From NCBI GenBank assembly GCA_033239525.1, contig BSYO01000019.1, positions 6,143,087 through 6,207,086 of the forward strand: a stretch of 64,000 nucleotides of DNA, read 5' to 3'. The position numbers and the translations under genes were made by a program. Positions within the stretch are counted from its first letter, which is position 1; every line of letters starts with the position of its first letter. The stretch comes from Nepenthes gracilis. Taxonomy: Eukaryota > Streptophyta > Magnoliopsida > Caryophyllales > Nepenthaceae. This document shows, in pieces, positions 33,632 through 46,609 of the stretch. The notes below the pieces were generated by a model. That model made no database searches. It saw only the letters and a list, made by a program, of their open reading frames with translations, and had not been told where the DNA came from.

Positions 33632-36223
33632 TGTAACAAGCCACGCATCTATCAAAGGCTTGGTTCAAAGCCTACAACACGCCACTTTGGATCACAAAGA
33701 TCGCCATATCATCCATGGCTCCAATACAGTGACTCCTATCTACTATGGTCGGGGATCTAGAGAGATGCCATCTAAATGAAACCAAACTTTGAGAAAACAT
33801 ATAAGGGAGAAAAGCATACTAAATCATCATAAATGCGAGAAACACAACGAAACCATAAGGGTAAGAACTATAGTCTTAGCCACATCAACTCCAAGTGGCC
33901 GTCCGCAATCCGATCCAACTCTATGTCCCGATCTTCTAATCACACGCCGTCCAGCCAATCACATTGAGCAAGCCTCTCTCCTTGCTCTATCTATCCGTGC
34001 GAGAGCCTAAGTGTTCTCATCCAAAGGAAAACATCAATCGTAAGAGTGAGCTAACATTTCACCCAAATGTAATCATAAACAATTCTCCAAGGCACATACA
34101 AGAACAGGAACAGGGAAAGGAAACACATACTCTCCATAATCAAGAAACAGGAGAGAGAATAGGAAACAAATGGAATCACTTGATTCCTACGATTCTCGTG
34201 ATTATATTGATCGATCATTAAAATCATGATTCTCACGATTACATCTTGAATCACCGGTTTCAAGCCTATTCTTTGCGGTTCATATCTTGAGCATTATTCT
34301 TTTCATTATTACATCATCTTCATGGACAACCTAGTAGACCGTACTAACCAACGATGCAAGAGAACGAGGATAGGAAAACCAAAATCAAAATTCTAAAGCC
34401 ACGGTTACTATTTTAGGTCGATAGCACACGACCCCGGAAGTGCATCCATGCAACAATTATCACCATAAAACTGATAACTACATCTCAATATGTAGCGTCA
34501 ATCCGACACACCCCACACCCCGGGGTCCGTGGCAATCCTCGTTCTTCCATAGTAGTTTCCATCCGAAGTATACCATGTCGACATCAAAATATCCAAGCGG
34601 AAGAATACGTGGCTAAGTATTCCTCGGGTTCACACCGTGATGGACATGGTATACTAAAGAATACTACCCATATGACTCAGGGTCCTAGTTTTAAGGTTAG
34701 GTTCAACACTTGGAGAGGAAAATCCACATTTGCCACACAATCACATCTCGGGAAATCTCATTCTCATCACAATCATCTCCAACCGGGGGATTACATCATC
34801 AAACACATCTCCATCCAGGGATCATATCATCACAAGCACAATGTGGACTCCCTTCCATTCACGTCACGGTTCACAATATCCAACGGGACTCAATTCCCTT
34901 AATCCACAACAAGTCATCTAAGTTCACAAGAGAGATTAGATTCTTACCTCAAATGATCACGTATCACTTTGGAACCTCCGGGACTCATCCCTTACCTCTA
35001 GCACATGGATACACGTTCGGAGCTTACACTTACGTTTAAACATTTAAACGTTACTTTCAATACAATTATGGGGTCATATTACTTTGCATTCTCATTTCAT
35101 TTCGGGTGAACAATAACAGATTTCCTTTTGAACACCCGGATGCCGTACACGGTTCGATACTTGGAAATCGGACGTCCGGTGGATTCGTACGTACTCTTGT
35201 ACACGATATTTCACATTTGGGTTCGATTTAACTTATCACGATGATGGAAGCATACAACTTCCTCTTTAATTTCAGATAAACAATTACGAAATTCTTTCAA
35301 GACTCCCGGATGCCACGAACGGGTCAAATCTTGCGAGATTCAACATTCGGTCGATATATACACACAATTGGAACACGGGGATTCATATTCTAGGATCATT
35401 TCATCATTTCATGAAGGTGACAACACGCAAAATCCACATTCGGTCTTGGGTGAACAGTAACAGCGCCCATTTAATTGGCTCAGACGACTACATCATCAAA
35501 CACGAACGGGTCCAAACGTGCAAGATCGGACTTCCATTCGACATATATACATCATTGGGACGTGGGGATTCCAATTTTGAGGTCAATTTCATGATACACA
35601 AGAGAGACGGAAAACCCCAAAATCCCGTCAGGTTAGGGTTTCCGGACTAAAACCTTGCCTCGGACGAATCGGACACGATTTGGACAAACAACCACATTTT
35701 CTTGGACCTCAAGGCATGGGTTTCGAGATTCTAATGTTCCCCGTGGGTATCGACACAAAATACCCAATGAAAATACACAAAACATCGACAGAGAACGAGA
35801 AGTGGATATGAGAACACTTGCCTCGACGCGTGCTTTCACCTTTATACCAGGCTCTCGGGCGGAATCGGACTCCCGGGCTCAATCTCCTTCCTTCTCTCTC
35901 AGTCGCGCCCCTCTCTCTCTCTCTCTAAAACCCTCGGCCGATCGCGAAATGAGGAAAAACGAAGGCGCGGCGCGAATTTATACGGAGCCGCCAACGTCCG
36001 CTCGATTTAACTAACGGCGGCCATGCAACGATGTCCACCGATTATTCTTCTGGTTTTAAAGCTCGAGCCACGGGTCAGCGCCTAACAGCGCAATTGGGAT
36101 ACGGATATTCATACTGACCCGAATAATTTTTTCGATTTTTCTTCCGATACCAAACCTTAATCATCCCATAGGATTAGTATTGATCATTTGCATACTAATC
36201 ACCTCATAATTGTCGGGTTCACA
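33632..36223 (-). mobile_element. Del/Tekay-type solo LTR nested in element A
   Basis: Read on the minus strand it starts TGTGAACCCGACAATTATGA and ends GCGTGGCTTGTTACA. Inside are GTATAAAT (35976-35983), a GAGA leader, GAGGCAAGTG, several CCCGTTCGTG-type blocks and ACCCCGGGGTGTGGGGTGTG. These are the features of a chromovirus LTR. Flanking bases (TCTCTC and AATGGA) do not form a target duplication, so one edge may be rearranged. Confidence 0.55.
35896..35926. repeat. (CT)n tract within the nested LTR
   Basis: CTCTCTCTCTCTCTC run forming the transcribed leader of the minus-oriented LTR. Confidence 0.8.
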
Positions 36224-36485
36224 AATGGAACCTCACACAAAGAGAAACTATCCACCTATAGAAACAAACACTTTCTTGAAAGCACTTCCTCAATTTTGGA
36301 GGCCACCTGATACGAGGCCGGAAAATGGGAAAGCCCAGACATCCCTCCTTTTCATGTTCGGCGCTTGCACCCATCGGCGAATCGATGAGCCACGATTCGG
36401 ACAACTCTACGGGAGCTCACCTTTGAGTGAGGCGATCTGAATAATGGCCTGGGCATAGCCGTCGGAGAGCCCTTGTGCTCTAGCC

Positions 36486-36749
36486 TCAAACTCGACGCGT
36501 GCTTTCAGTTTGGTTGAGGTAGTCGGCCTGCTCGCTCCTAACTTTCACTCTCCGCCAACGGCGCCTCCTCATTCGTTCCATCTCTCCTCTGTTGACATGA
36601 TCCCACAGGAGGTGGTCAACCTCTTGCTCTAGAAAGCTGACGTCCTCCTCCAATCTGCAGAGCATCCGTTGAGACAACCAAAAGGAAGAAAAGGAACAAT
36701 CAGGTGAATAAGCAACTGAAAAACACAGCCGCAAAGGGTAAGAACTCAT
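36486..36749 (-). pseudogene. Coiled-coil fragment, possibly antisense extra ORF of element A
   Basis: The minus frame includes RLEEDVSFLEQEVDHLLWDH and a basic REGEMERMRRRRWRRV-like helix. Position (before the 3' LTR, antisense) and coiled-coil character fit the C-terminal part of the antisense ORF seen in element C. I could not identify the N-terminal domain in 36750-38900. Confidence 0.3.
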
Positions 36750-39228
36750 GGAGTCTTATCTCGCAACTCAAGGGGCGAGAAGATCCGATAGACTCAAGGT
36801 GAGGAGGCTCTTTCAAAACCTCCTGGTGCTTAAGAGGTTGAGCACTCAAACGAAGCTCAGTGCCACTAGTAACTATGCTCTCCGAGATGGCAGCTCCTCT
36901 CTCCCCCCGTCATTCTTTTGTCATCACTGCTCCCCTCCGTCGAAGGCAAGGAGTTAGAAAGGGTCCGACGAGGAAGCAATCGGAATAGAAATGTCGACAA
37001 CATTGTGGTAAGCCAACTGGAAGAACACTAGAAGGAAAGCAAAATGAAGAGCAGAAAATACTCGCAAAGAGAAAAATGAAGGCGTACGCAGAGTAGAAGG
37101 GACAATGAAGAAGGGGACTGGCACAACATTTATATAGCCAGTTCCAGTGAAGCTGAGGGGTTGCGTCGCCACAGTGACAGTGACACGTGCCCTCACCCCA
37201 GTGCACTATGATGCATCCCTTCGCATGCGCCATTATGGCAAACGTCGGATCGCCTCCTTAATCAATGCATTCTGACGCTGTAATTGACACGAAGACCACA
37301 TAATGCTAGCAATAGAACTAGGGCGTGTCACTCTCAACTTACAAACTAAAGGTAGGCGACCTTGACAAGCTTGGGGTTGAGATGGCCGGTCACTTTCCCA
37401 GTCAAGAATTGGGTCGAGAGGCCATGGGCCGACTTGTTTGAAGGCCAAGATGCCCGAGGGCCCTCTCATCATGATATAAAAGAATGTCTAGGGTGGAAGA
37501 CCGAAACGCCCCCACCATTTATAACATGCAAAAATGTCAGGGTCACGCCTAGTACGGGAGGACCCAACACTCCTAGAATCCGTAAGGCCAGCATGGAACC
37601 CCTTAGTCTCCCTTCAGTCATGTGCACATGCCCAACTAGTCAGCAAGTCGCCGCCGGCACTCCCAAACTCATCCTCGAGAGACATGATTCGATCCAGAGA
37701 CTTCAAGAGCTCCTGAGATCTCATCTCGTACTCGGACAAGCTTCAATCGATGAAGTCAGGCCTCCCCTGACTCTGAAGCGCCCTAACAATGGTAACATTA
37801 ACCTGGCACTCCATTACCCCGAAGGCAACTCTTGCTCGAAGGAGGTGAGCAACTTTGTCCTCCAGGTCAGTGGGGTGCCCCTAGACGTGCCATGTCCCGG
37901 AGGTGATTAATCGACGATACTCAATTTGGTAGATTCAAGGCCAATCTGATTGGCCATTTCCAGACTAAGGGTTAAGGCGGACCCGCTGCACGTCGGATCT
38001 CCACAATACTGAACCACCAAGTGGGCAAACGATCGACAGACCGCAACTACATCCAAGCATTTCAACCATCCAAAAAAATTCAACAAAATTAGAAGACACA
38101 AGGCAAAGGAAAGAGCATTGCTTCAAAGTTCCACTTATTAACTTCCTTTATAAAGTACAAAACTTACATTGGCAAACATGCATAGTGAAAAAGGAAAATG
38201 AAGCACACGAAAAGACAACCCAATGACGTCAGCCTGAAACTGGTTCTAGGAGGACGGGCTCAGGCAAAATAGCTGCAACTAAGGCACCCGACAGCCATCC
38301 TCTACCTACTAGGCAAAGTGCCTAGATTAGAGGCTGGATGCCACGGGAAATGAATGGGATGCCATTCCCGAATGAGGGGGCGAGATGCTCACCGCCCTTG
38401 CATGGAAGGCCTCCCACGAGGAGATCCTCTATCGAGATTGACTGTAGCCCCCAAGGATAAAGTCTGACCCATAGTAGCATCAATGGTTCGACTCTGGTGG
38501 AATTCCAGAAGGACCCTTTCTAGCAAGCTCCGCAAGCGACCCTCCGACAAAAGAAACTGAGGATTGAGCGCTACCCCCAGATTCGAGATGGCAGAAGTAG
38601 AGTGCTCATGCCTCAAAATTCATCTAGAGGCTTTGCTATCAAATGCCAGCATGGAGGAGGAACACGACAGTGGCCCGACAATTGAGTCACCCTCGTCACA
38701 GCAAGGGAATAACCGAGGAAAGGATGTGAAGACAAGCTCGATTGTAGTCTCAAACCTTCTAAGACTACCACCGGTCTTGAACGACGGCGATATAGACTCC
38801 GAACGAGCTTTAGTGTAGCTTCCGGCCTGGAAGGCTTCCGCCGATCCTCTACCATGGCGGCTTTGGACCCTCTCCTTGCTCGATCGCTCGCATTATTTAG
38901 CTAATGGAAGAACGATCCATGTGATGAAGTATGAGAGGTCCCCTATTTACAGCTGGAATAAAGGTCGACAAGCTATTAATGCAAAGAACCGTATCCATAG
39001 CATTGTCAGCAAGGGATCAGCACCAAACTTCAGGGGTTTCTCTAAGATCTTTTCAAACAAGGTTAGCATTGACGATGCCCTGCATGGAAGGCAGTGAGAT
39101 ACATTGATAGGGAAAGCCTTGAGAAGGCACATCTTGAGAAGGAGCATGCAAGCTGGCCTGCACAGGGACGTCCCATCATTGTATATACCAAAAATTGATG
39201 AAGTAAGTCACTCGGTATCAGGGGTTAG

Positions 39229-40366
39229 TGATGCGTCTAGTAGTATAGTGGACCGATCTAATGACAAGCCCAGCAATAAGCATGCCAAGAAAAGCAAGGG
39301 CCCAACTAGTAGTGACCGAAGCCCCTAGAAAAAGACTGATCTAGCACAACCCAATCGCAACTATAGTGGCCAAGATGAGGCCTAGGGAGCAATGGGCCAA
39401 GGGGACAAGTGTCAACGGCCCAACTAGCAGCATAGACAAACAAACTAATTGAAAAGACTCTTGACTAGGCGGCCAATAGAGCAGATAGAGCATATGCATG
39501 CAATGGTGAGGACACACGTATGCAGGTATCACCTATAGCCAACGCCGTAATAGTCTAAAGAATGAGTCGAGAGGATTACTTGCGATCGCCTCACCATTGT
39601 AAGGCGAAAACTGACAACAATGGTTCTCGTCAACACCTTAACAACGGATGAATCCTAACGGGATGTATGTCATAAGTCTTGGCGCCAAATCCTTCTCTAC
39701 AAAACATTACAAATACTTCTCACCTTCATATAGGAAGGAAGACCTTTTTTACAAGAGAGGACCTTTTTTTCCGAGGAGGCTTTTCAAATACAGAGAAGGA
39801 GATAACCAAACTCTCTAACCCAACTTTCTCTCTTCACTCGAGTCGAGTGCCCTTCTTGCCTCTCTTCCTTAGTGAGCTACTCACTGAACACACCCCTAAT
39901 GAGCCACTCCAATCGAGTGCATCCCTATTGAGCCACTTACGGAGTGTATCCCTAGTAAGCCACTCAAGTTGAGTGCCTTCCTACATCTCTCTAAATTGCT
40001 CCCTACCGAGTGTACCTTAGTGAGCCACTCACCGAGTGCCATACATCGGAGCCTAGTCCTCCATCTCTCTAAGTCGCTAAGTGCATTTAGGAGTTCAGTC
40101 CTTCTCTCATGCCCTTCACATAAATGCAACTTTGTATTCTTACATCCTCTCATTTTTTAATTTTCTTGGAAAGATTTCTAATTTGAACGTCGGAGGATAA
40201 ATCGGGGAGTAAGTCGAAATAATTCTCTGGCCTCTTATTCGATATTTGTGGTGCGTAGGTTCTATGTTAATAGAGACAGGGATTAAACCCACTTCAATTT
40301 GATCTACAGTAAAAGATCGAATGACTCCCTAATTCATATTACAACCCGAGATCCATGGACGCATCA
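39229..40366 (+). repeat. 3' LTR of element A (1138 bp)
   Basis: It begins TGATGCGTCTAGTAGTATAG after CAGGGGTTAG and ends GGACGCATCA. The TATA box of the 5' copy is changed to TACAAATA here. Confidence 0.9.
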
Positions 40367-40371
40367 GTATC

Positions 40372-41394
40372 TAATATTTAGATGACAATAAAACTCACAA
40401 ATAGTTAGGAATTCGACTACTTACACTAATATTTGATTACAAAAAGTAAAAATCATGTATGACAAAAACATCTTTAGTTGTTATACAAATTGAATTTGTT
40501 ATATATATATACTTGTAGCTTAGTTTAATTATATTTAAGTTCTTAACCCTAACTAAATCAAAAAAATCTGACTTGGATAAAATATCTCGCAATTGAACCA
40601 TACATATCAAACATTCATTAATGATTTAGATTGGTTTGGACAGTTTAAAATATTTTTGTTCAACCCTTATATAAGATAAAAACTAATAATATTCGTAAAT
40701 ATTTATAAATTATACATTTATGCAATATTTTTGTTGTTCGAACAAAATAAAGTAAAAATAAAATTATTCTTATGAAATAAAATAAGATAAAAATATAATT
40801 AATAATTAATAATTAATTATTTAATTAATCGGCTTAAACAGAAAAATTAAAATTATAAATTAATTTTTTAGTACTTAATATACAACAATAATAAAATAAA
40901 TAATCAATGAATTTATATAAAATGATTTTTTTACTATTATATAAAAAATTAATATTTTAACATACATTAGAAGATTTCAAAATAGACCTGATTAAAATCA
41001 AGTCACCTATTGATCTGGACCCATTGATCTAAAATTTCATTAGTTTTGGTCAACATATATTAATATTATAGATAGATACAATCAAAATACTATACCCAAT
41101 TATTTTTAGATTAGGCATGATAATGAATAAAAGTGGTCAGTTCAAGCGGACCAAACCCATATCATAATTTTTTTTTTTGTAACTATGTTTTTTTAAAGTA
41201 AGTATAAATTTTTAAAAATTATCTCAATAGATTATACTTTTATATAATTAAAAACCTTCATGTAAATTTTTTTATTTAAATATGTACTTGCTAACATTTT
41301 AACATACATATTATAATTTTTGAAATATTTTGTATTTTTATATATTTTTATGTAACTCTAAATTTTTAAATAAAAAATATTTAAAAATAAAAAA
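40372..41394. other. AT-rich spacer between elements A and B
   Basis: About 1 kb with long A/T runs and no gene, LTR or terminal repeat recognised. Confidence 0.6.
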
Positions 41395-42099
41395 TGTCTA
41401 CATTTTGGGTTAAACTAACCTTAATACATCTCAAGAATCTAAATTGTCACATAAAATAGGAAGCCAAATTATTCCTTTTGATGATCTGAATAGGAACAAG
41501 TTTAATCATTGTGGTTGTAAATCCTAATCTTGCATATCATGACAAACTAAACGAGAGGTCCTTGATATATCCTCTGAAAATTAGCAATCTTTCTAAAGAA
41601 ACAGAAAGATGTATAAAGAAAATAAGTATTGGAATTTAAAGATGATGGAGATGAGTATGAGTCGGGAGGATGTTGCTTTGCTTGAGTGCACTTATTGTTT
41701 GAGTGTCTTTTTTTTGTGGATTTTCTCCTCCTCTGCTTCGATTTGGGAGGAGTTGAATTTATAATCGGGTTCAAATCGTCTAGTCAGTTTTAAAATCGCC
41801 ACCTATATTGAGGGATGTTTTAAGACAACTGTTGAGAGGCATTATTTTTAGAGTATAACCGTCATTTGAATTAATGAGAAAATCATTTGACTATTAATAC
41901 GGAAACTATTTCAGTTGTTTCTCGATCGGGTCATTTATTGGAGCGTTATTTTTCCTCAATCTATAGTAATCATTCGTCAGGATTGAATGCCCAATTTAAT
42001 TCCCTGTAGAGTGTTACTTGATTACCCGTTCAGTTTAATGCTTCTTTGTTTGATCAGTTGACACTTGGGCCTTATTTTAGTTTTGGGTTATACCCAACA
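41395..42099 (-). repeat. 3' LTR of element B
   Basis: It shares with 45672-46415 the blocks ATTCCTTYTGATG, TCTTTCTAARGARACAGAAAG, ATTTTCTCCTCCTC, GAGTATAACCRTC, GGGTCATTTATTG and GACACTTGGGCCTTATTT, in the same order. Confidence 0.8.
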
Positions 42100-43360
42100 C
42101 TAACTCCCATATTTGGAGTTTTGAAATCAAATTCCAAGCATGCCTCTGATGGGAAGCTAGCTAATTAGTCATTTGTGCCAATTGTGCCTATCTCTATTAT
42201 ATATCTTCTACTAATTTAAGGTTTTATTTGGTAGGATTTTATTCTCGATCATTACTGATAGTGATTTGATCCCTTTTTGAAAACTAATTTCTTTATCAAT
42301 TGAGCTATTGTCTTGGCTATAAATCAAAAGTCCCTCTTCAAAGTATATCCCAGGATCATCCTCCTTTCTGTTCGATCACTCATCATCTTTGCAGGCATGT
42401 CGTTTTTACGGTCACCGGTTGGTGCAGATGTCGAAACTAGTAGAGAAGATCCATTAAGTTTTCTAGTCATCGATCGAGGATGCACTTGAAGTTTATCTTG
42501 ATTAGCTTCTTTTATTAAAAAAATTATCTTAATTTTTCTCTTTTACATCCGTCCCAAACGCCAAGCCCGCATGTTGTAGTGTGGCGCTTATCTCACTGAA
42601 CCTCATGAAGGTGATTGAGATATATGTTGTCGATATGGGTGAACATTTCCTCTTTCATTCTCTTCTTTCTCACTGTAGTTTTAACACAACTCGTGTCTGA
42701 ATACTTAGAAAGAAGTATATTATTTTATATTTTTTTATACATTGGGATTGTTATCTTATATCTTCTTCATTATTTTTCCAAGTTGTACTTTTACTATTTA
42801 AAATTTGCATATTGTGAAATGATCTAATGAATAAAACTATCTGAATGAAAACTTACATTCTTCATATGGCTTCTATATGCTTGTAATTCTTGGATTATTG
42901 TTTATAAGTTGAGTGTCTGTTTATATGCTTAGGCATAATTTTCCTTTTTGCCTATCTAATAATTTGACAGTTTAGACCTCTAATAATTCGGTACATAATA
43001 AATTAATATTGATAAATCCATAACTAAAATATTTGTGAAGTAATTGAGTCGACCTTTGATTGGAACTAAACCGTTTAATTAAATAAATGAAGTAATTGAA
43101 TTGTTTGCTCCTAGCTTGTCGCCTTGGAAAGTATTGTATCAGATCATCATTACTAGCACAACGAAAGAGATGTACTGTAGCATTATCCTGTGCTGACACG
43201 TATCTCCCATCATTATAATGGCATGTCTCTTCAATCAGGCTAGGATAGTGTCGTTTTGAGCTACAGTCTTTTGATTTAAACTATAGTATGACTTTGATTC
43301 TTTACTTTTTTGCATTCCATTTCTTAGCCCAACTTTGCCTTCTATTTCTCTACGATCTCA

Positions 43361-43790
43361 ATGGCTCCTTACACAATTTCTAAGGATGTTGTTGATATTT
43401 TATCCAATCTTACGATCGAAAAGGCATTAGATATTTATAAAGATACAATATCCCTATTGTCATTTCCTTTCAAGTTTTCTTGTCATATGAGAGAGCTTAG
43501 TCTTCAAGGCATGGATTCATTGCCATATATGAGATTCATCTGCAAGAGGGTCTTCGCATTTTATTTGTCAGAGAGCTCTACAAGATAATGAAGGCTTTGA
43601 AAATCCCAATCGTCCATCTCAATCCAAATGCAATCTAATATTTGATCTCTCTATACACCTTATTTTGCCGCTGGGGGTTTCATTTAGATGTTAAAGCAGT
43701 TAAAATAGTCTTCCGATTTAATAAAGAAGGCAACCGAATTTCTTTTACCCCTAGAAAAATGGTATAAATAAGTGGAGAAAATTTATATTC
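43361..43790 (+). pseudogene. Antisense ORF of element B (Transposase_28-like)
   Basis: The plus strand encodes MAPYTISKDVVDILSNLTIE and, after a frame change near 43509, HGFIAIYEIHLQEGLRI, KIMKALKIPIVHLNPNA and a Trp/Gly-rich end. This parallels PDGFITVYKVHLKSGLHF and LKVPFARL of element C. Both resemble the putative gypsy-type transposase domain (PF04195) of antisense ORFs in Tat elements. One stop and one frameshift interrupt it. Function unknown. Confidence 0.55.
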
Positions 43791-44857
43791 AATAAAGGGT
43801 TGGAATGACCTTTTTTTTTATTACGATTTTTTTCTAACTAGACCCTCTTCAATAACTAGAAATTAGCCAATTATGCCTATTTTGGTGACATTTTGGAAAT
43901 AGAGGATTTTATGCCAAACTATTGACCAATTTAATATAGGAAAATGTAGCTAAATTTCGGAGGATGGGATAATCTTTTGACCCAAAGGGCACTCATTGAA
44001 GTCAACTGGGAGGTCAATGTGGGTGGGGAGGCCATTGTCGATGTGCCTCTTCGTCAACCCAAAAGAAAAGTTGGGAAGCTTTTCATTAGAAACTCTCTAG
44101 GAGTAGTGATCGGGAGGCAAGTTCCCCAATTTTTTGTCCATCCTCTTCATTCTCCTTTGCCGATATATAAAGGTTGGTTGATGAGACTTGTGATGAGATG
44201 ACTATGGTGAAAGTTGGAGAGTCCTCTCATAGGCCAAACCTAATTCTTTCCCCTTCAGGTAGCTCAGTTTTTGAAAAGGCGCCTACATTTATTTCGAGTG
44301 GAGAGGTTTAATGGTTTATATTCCATTCTGATGCCCGGGTTTATCCTTTGCTACTCCTAGGATCTTGGGGGGAGGAGTTATCACTATTCCTCTTCTTCCC
44401 ACTGATCTATCCCTGGTGGTGATATGAGCACTCCAGTCTCTTTGTTTTGTTGGCTTCGTCGACAACAATGTATGATCGAGTGATGGTTTCTGTCTCAAGG
44501 AAGTTCTTGGATTTCTACTGAATTAGATATTTAAAAAATTCTCCCGATTTTACAGTGGCCCCGAAGGAATTAATTTCACATGATTTTAGATATTCCTCGG
44601 GTCTCGACATTGAATCAAGCTAAGAAGTGCTTCACGCTTTTGTTTGGATCTTATAGTATTCTGATAATGTGCCACAACTGCTTTTTCTTCCTTCTATTGG
44701 AAGCAAACTGCAATAGAAATTTGTTAGTCAATTCCAAAAAAAATTGGATCGAATTTGTTGTCAGTCGATAAAACCAAATTCAAGTGTCTCCTTTATGAGC
44801 TAACTGGAAGCAAAGGTATAAGGTTGGGTCTTCTAGGTTTTGAAACCCTAATAAGAT

Positions 44858-45115
44858 TCAAAAGTGATCCAAATGATCTATTTGATCAGAGTTTCCATCA
44901 TAAGATTCCAAGGTTGGCATCTTGAATTTGAGAGGAAGTAGATACATATGGACCTCCCTAGTAAATAGAGACCTGTTTAATTCGGTGGATAGACAGGCCA
45001 TGCTCCCATGAAACAATCGTTGTTTGATCTTCCCAATTATTTCCTCCACCTTGAAGGTGGATACAATCGTCTTTACATTAAGGAATATTCTCAACTTTGA
45101 GTGGTTGGTTGACAC
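44858..45115 (-). pseudogene. gag fragment of element B
   Basis: It reads LPLKFKMPTLESYDGNSDQI then DHLDHF, the start of the conserved gag block (FKMPKLETYDGTSDP-type) in plant gypsy elements. It lies near the 5' LTR on the minus strand, as expected. Confidence 0.7.
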
Positions 45116-45671
45116 TTGGGAAACCTACTAGCTCAAAATGTCCCTTGGAAGACTACCGCAAGAAGCCTCATCTCATGTTGAAGGCCTCCTCATATCCCGT
45201 GAGTAGTATGGATTTCGTCGTTCTAGACTCTCTTCCTAGGCTTTGAACTTAAGGCAACATTCTAGTCAAGATGATGTTTTTTTTAAATGAAGCTCCTCAG
45301 GCGTCCAAGTCTCTAGGTTGTCATGGCCTCCCCTTGGAGGTGTGCTTTTTCCCTTAGTTCCTCCTTCTAGAAATAGAGGCTTATGATTTGGGGGTGGAGC
45401 TCTCAACAAATGCCCCTCTAACTTATCTCAAAGAGACTTAAGTATCTTTGACATGGTATTAACCTAAACTATCAAGGACTCTATGTTTACTTTTGTCAGT
45501 TGACGAACATCCTCTTGGCTATCCTTTTACTGGGTCATTGCCATGAGAAGTGATATCCTTGGGTTGTAAACTTGTCTAGGCCATTGTGTTCATCATGATT
45601 ATTTTACTTTGTCGAGTGAAGTTTGATTCTCCTTGTTCACAGATTTTGATTGACAATGAGAATAAGTAGCT

Positions 45672-46415
45672 TGATCACATTTCTACGTACAACTCTAATA
45701 ATGCATCCTATAGACCCGAATTATCGCATGAATTAAGAAGTCAAGTTATTCCTTCTGATGGTTCGAATAGCAACGGGCCTAATTTTTGTAATTGTAAATC
45801 ATTGTCCTACGTACTACAATAAACTAAATAAAAGGTAAGAAATATATGGGACTCACTTATCGATATATCATTTGATACTTAATTCAACAATCTTTCTAAG
45901 GAGACAGAAAGATATATATAGAAAATAAGTGCTGAAATTGAAAGACAATGGGGATGAGTATGAGTCAAGATGACATTATCCAATGTACTCGTTGCTTGAG
46001 TGTTTCTTTTATATAGATTTTCTCCTCCTCTTCAATTGGGAGGAGTTGAATTTATAGGTAGATTTCTAATCGTCCAATCAACTCTAAAATTGCTGCCTAT
46101 GCTGAAAAGCGTTTCAAGATAGTTATTGAGAGGTAATATTCTTGGAGTATAACCATCTTTTGAATTAATAAGAAAACTGTCTGATTGTTAATGTGGGAAC
46201 CATTTAGGCTATTTTTGGAATGGGTCATTTATTGCAGCATTATTTTACCTTGGTCCATAGTAACCGTTCGTAAGGATTGAATATGCAATCTAATTTCTTG
46301 CAAAGCTGTTACTCAATTGACCGGTTCGGTTTAATCTTTCATTATTTGGGCCATTGACACTTGGGCCTTATTTCAGTTTTGGGTTGGGTCGGCTTATTTC
46401 AGGTCATACCTGACA
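45672..46415 (-). repeat. 5' LTR of element B
   Basis: It carries CTATATAAAA on the minus strand (46007-46016), the likely LTR promoter. The LTR ends GGTCATACCTGACA. A weak primer-site match (CAAAATCTGTGAACAAGG) lies just below 45655. Confidence 0.75.
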
Positions 46416-46609
46416 AATAGAATTTAGATTAAGAATTGGCACAATTTTGGCATATGTGACCTAATTGTATCTAACTAACCTAACTTAGTTGTCACAAATT
46501 TTTATCTAAACTTGTCATATGTCTAACTTGAATTCGATTTGATCAAGTTTAGTTTTGGGTAAGGGTAAATTAAGACAAAATATTAAAATAGCTATTTTTG
46601 AATAATCAT

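Larger units (their letters stand above)
29327..40366 (+). mobile_element. LTR retrotransposon A (Ty3/gypsy, gag only), with exact target duplication
   Basis: Two LTRs (TGATG...CATCA) bound an 11.0 kb element flanked by GTATC on both sides (29322-29326, 40367-40371). The primer site TTGGTGCCGTCTATG follows the 5' LTR. The internal region has gag remains but no recognisable protease, RT, RNase H or integrase, so it looks non-autonomous, mobilised by a relative. A second LTR-type insertion interrupts it at about 33632-36223. Confidence 0.88.
41395..46415 (-). mobile_element. LTR retrotransposon B (non-autonomous, Tat-like), minus strand
   Basis: LTRs at about 41395-42099 and 45672-46415 enclose a 3.6 kb interior with a gag fragment (minus) and an antisense ORF (plus). 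No RT, RNase H or integrase was seen. The LTRs end GGTTATACCCAACA and GGTCATACCTGACA on the plus strand. Outer boundaries at the low-coordinate side of each LTR are approximate and no target duplication was confirmed. Confidence 0.72.

Noticed and set aside
33240..35040. Several plus-strand open frames of 70-120 codons
   Set aside because: They run antisense through the nested Del/Tekay-type LTR, which is non-coding.
36910..37910. Opposing open frames of 80-180 codons in element A
   Set aside because: GC-rich interior gives long chance frames; no recognisable domain on either strand.
42615..42827. Hydrophobic 70-codon open frame
   Set aside because: Phe/Ile/Leu-rich from T-rich DNA inside element B; not a believable membrane protein gene.
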